64,000 nucleotides of DNA from Opisthorchis felineus (taxonomy: Eukaryota; Platyhelminthes; Trematoda; Opisthorchiida; Opisthorchiidae): the NCBI GenBank assembly GCA_004794785.1, contig SJOL01001427.1:373494-437493 (forward strand), written 5' to 3'. The notes under the pieces were generated by a model that made no database searches, was not told the DNA's origin, and worked only from the letters and a program-made list of their open reading frames with translations. Of the stretch, positions 61,301 through 64,000 are shown one piece after another; the stretch's first letter is position 1, and every line of letters starts with the position of its first letter. Position numbers and translations under genes: made by a program.

Positions 61301-62214
61301 GGGGGTTCCGGTATCCTCGAGTTCGCATTCAGTTGTCCATATAACCAAGAATACGCTTTTCCGTAATGTATGCTTGAGCCATTCGAATCCAATGGCCTAA
61401 CAGAAAGAGGTAATTTTGTACCAGCGTATGATTGGCTCGATTGGCGGGATTCTATCTATTCACTTAATCCCAAGAATGCTGCATAGACATCGTGTGTCCA
61501 GGTATCTGAAACTATCCTCCAATCAGTTGCATATTGCAGTGGCAAAGTCACATCATACTGAAAACAAGCAATCTTGGTTTCCGGACTCACGTAGGTGTTG
61601 CAACAAATACCCTGAACCTCATCCCTCTGAACCCACTAGCAAGCCGTATTTTTGTGAAAAATTTGTTGGCAGGGGAACACACGTCTTTATAGCACGTTCA
61701 CTCAATTGTATGGAATCCTAGGTGTAGGCCGATCAAAAGCATGGGCTTCGAAAGCGTACATATTCACGAAAAATTGAGGCCCTACTGAAAAAATGGTGAA
61801 ATGTTCCACTGCAACTTTGCTTTGGAGGGGTAAACAAAGATGCAGTCTTCTACGGAGAACAGGATTAGACTTGTGTAAATGTATTTTCGCAAAGAAGCGC
61901 CTGCACTTCGAAGAACGACCATACAGCAGGTATTAACTTGGTATACTGATTTTCCGACGGTGAAACGTCTTGTAGATTCTTGTTATGTTCAAACTGAATA
62001 GAGCTGGGACTAGGACACAATCTTACTCCACTCCCGCATCGGTGTCAAACTTGGCAGAGGCAGTTTTTGCAAGTCTTTACCAGAGCTTTTTTCCCCGCTT
62101 GCAAACTCTTGATGAAGTTGAAAAAATCATCCGGGTAGACAGTGTTTCTCTGTTGATTTAGTCACGCGATCTTGTGGAAAGTAGACCATAGATTGGTTGT
62201 TTCTGCATACAACT
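58334..62214. other. Unassigned DNA
   Basis: Frames of up to 103 codons (59420-59731 +, 59798-60085 +, 61416-61721 +) show no recognised domain. No RNA gene or tandem repeat above about 20 bases was seen. Confidence 0.45.
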
Positions 62215-62220
62215 TTTATT
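62215..62220 (-). terminator. Candidate poly(A) signal for the minus-strand exon
   Basis: TTTATT on +, hence AATAAA on the minus strand, about 155 bases past the stop of the candidate exon at 62375-62640. The position is typical for a short 3' UTR. Confidence 0.35.
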
Positions 62221-62374
62221 TCTTATCTAAATTGCGGCAAACTTAAGTCGATCGCACTTCAGAAGCATTTAAGTCTAACAACACTGGCTAGTATAGTGAG
62301 AAGGATACCGCCCAAAATCTCGCCTCCTCTGTAGAGGTGGCAACATAGTAGGTTTCCGAACTACTCAGATTTCC

Positions 62375-62640
62375 TTACATTTTATACGAAGGGTACAATT
62401 GTTTCAGACTCGAACAGTCTTGTAAAGCATCTTCAAACTCCTGTAGTGTGTGCAGTAGGAGTAAAGGCCTGCTGGAACCTCTAGACTCGAACGGCTCCAC
62501 GTAAAGTTCTCTCTCCCATTTCGCCGTCCCATTTTCCAACTGCTTCACGGTTGGCTTTGGTTCTGCTGACGTTGGTAGACCAGGCAAACTGGCCTCCACT
62601 GATTTTTGGGGAAGTGAACCACAAGTGGACTTCTTTTGGA
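62375..62640 (-). CDS. Candidate terminal coding exon, unknown protein
   Basis: The minus-strand frame is open from about 62677 down to the stop at 62375, roughly 100 codons, and its translation looks like genuine soluble protein: charged, Glu/Leu-rich, with ENGTAKWERELYVEPFESRG and LLLLHTLQEFEDALQDCSSL. No ATG lies in the frame before the stop upstream, so it must be joined to an earlier exon. Possible acceptors on the minus strand are TGTCCAAAAG| (about 62634/62633) and CCAAAAATCAG| (about 62600/62599). An AATAAA follows on this strand at 62220-62215. I do not recognise the family. It could be the last exon of a gene that enters from the right edge. The given right end is approximate. Confidence 0.35.
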
Positions 62641-62677
62641 CAAGTGAATGGCGATGAAACGTGACATTTATGAGCCA

Positions 62678-63400
62678 TCAGATTTCCCCAAGCTTAATAA
62701 TTTAGTCGCCAATCCGGGTCTTTTCTGTCAACCGGGGCTTATGAATTTTCAATTCATATACCCCTTTTCTGTTCGACAATCTACTTGTTGTGAAATCGAA
62801 GCGATAAAACTGAATGTAAGGATGCATTAAAAGTTGGTATTCATTACAGCCATCATTGTAAAAAAGCGTACACTACAATGCAATCCCTGTTGAAACGGGC
62901 CCCAATTCTAAATCCCTTTAAATTTGCACGTCAACCGATGCTGAACTGTTTGTAGTAGACATAACTTTTGATGGATTCTTGCGTACATTCTCTCTAGGAC
63001 ATTACATAATCTCTGTCAGAATTGTATACAGCGTTCAAAATTCAGTTTAGGGTTGGTCGAAAACTAACACAGGTTGTGAGATTCATCTAGCTAGCTGGGT
63101 ATGTGATCGCCAGTATCTGTATAAATCAAACCTGAACAAAGAAAACCGGCTGGTTTTTACCGTCGCCAGAGTTCTTATCCTAAAAGAGACCGGCAAGTTT
63201 CCGCGTACTTTGCAGATGGGTGCAACAGCCGCTAATCATATGTCAATTGATCTGTCCGCCAGGCTTGGCAACTAGCTTGCAAATGTCTCGCCATAATATG
63301 AGGAGATATCATCAGTGCGCCATTCCTCCTTGGTGAGTTTTTCTTCTATATGGCGACGAAGCCTTTGCAAAGCAATTAAAATGCTCGGAGAAATGAACAA
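62678..63400. other. Unassigned DNA
   Basis: No recognised feature. If the minus-strand candidate exon at 62375-62640 is real, this stretch would be its upstream intron. Confidence 0.4.
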
Positions 63401-63434
63401 TAACCAACTAACGCGCTCGAGCCACCAATACTTC
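63401..63434 (+). repeat. Dispersed repeat, copy B (partner at 11384)
   Basis: ACCAACTAACGC, then a TCGAG core and ACCAATA, matches copy A at 11378-11417 in the same orientation. The left flank ATGAACAATA also loosely matches the end of the right hairpin arm of copy A. No hairpin left arm is present here. Confidence 0.5.
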
Positions 63435-64000
63435 AATGCAATGCAACAGCCGCGGCAGCATTCATATAGAGTCCCAGCTGTCGGACATTATAGATAACAG
63501 ACTAATCTGAGTCTCACTCTGAAACCACATAGGTGTCCGAAATACTGATATAATAAATTAAATTAGGGTTTTGTGTCGGATTAAGAAATCAGACTGAATA
63601 AACTTCGGAACGATGGCTGATGAGCCCCGAACAAGTCCATACGAGGCTTTGGCAGCTAGCAATTTGCACGTAATTTACATTCTACTTACAAAGATTAATT
63701 TTCAAACCATTATTCATCCCATTTCTTCGTTTGAAGTGTAGACGTTTCCCCCAAATAAGCTTGTTGTGCACAGTGCCATTTGAAGGAATCAGCAGTAATC
63801 AGCGCAGGAGCCTAGAAGCACATTACCTTATTCGGTAACTTAATGGGCGCCCTATTAAAACGCCCTCCAAATATTGAGCTCTAATTCGTAATCAGTTGTA
63901 ACATACCAAGTCGTTCAGGATATTATATATGAGAAACCCAACGTTTAGGATTATCACACTACAGTGATGATGAGATTTACAACAGAAGCATGAGATTGGT
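63435..64000. other. Right edge: nothing recognised
   Basis: No gene, RNA or repeat that I can support. Confidence 0.45.

Noticed and set aside
1..64000. CRISPR array, bacterial operon, riboswitch or prophage
   Set aside because: No regularly spaced repeats with unique spacers, no ribosome-binding-site-led gene series and no prokaryotic gene; the DNA is plainly intron-bearing eukaryotic.

Overview
This is eukaryotic, animal-type DNA: long stretches without open frames, microsatellites, decayed retroelements, and one clear multi-exon gene with consensus splice sites and a very large intron. The transposon content (a Ty3/gypsy integrase remnant and two Penelope-like element remnants), the repeat-filled ~31 kb intron and the divergent form of the gene suggest a large-genome flatworm, most likely a trematode such as a liver fluke. 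That placement is inference from general knowledge. Nothing bacterial, viral or organellar was seen.

The only gene I can identify is on the + strand. A first coding exon (18146-18842) ends in a consensus GTAAGT donor, and a terminal exon (49931-52329) follows a strong polypyrimidine-CAG acceptor. Both boundaries are phase 1, so direct joining gives one open frame of 1031 residues with about eight membrane segments and a long polar C-terminal tail. The order and wording of several segments match, from memory, Tincar, the multipass membrane protein named in Drosophila. A promoter-like CCAAT/AP-1 cluster lies just upstream (17881-17932).

Layout: 1-17.8 kb is mostly unassigned, with two weak candidate exons (5905-6112 and 6826-6989), a broken gypsy pol 3' end on the minus strand (9.83-10.8 kb), a 25-bp foldback hairpin (11317-11381) and one copy of a short dispersed repeat. 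The region 18.8-49.9 kb is the tincar-like intron. It holds tRNA-like/SINE-like segments, TTAG, TA and TATAC microsatellites, several perfect short hairpins, a CRE+CCAAT cluster, a perfect RFX X-box, and a Penelope-like GIY-YIG endonuclease remnant inserted antisense to the gene. The region 52.3-64 kb is downstream: candidate poly(A) signals, a GA microsatellite, a second and more complete Penelope-like remnant on the minus strand (57.84 to 56.28 kb), a second TATAC microsatellite, a candidate terminal exon on the minus strand (62375-62640) with a poly(A) signal behind it, and the second copy of the dispersed repeat.

I found no convincing new biological system. The best leads are the tincar-like gene itself (PDZ-type C-terminus, giant intron with promoter-like clusters), the two Penelope remnants, and the hairpin/dispersed-repeat family at 11.3 and 63.4 kb. 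All protein-family calls are from recognition, not from a search.
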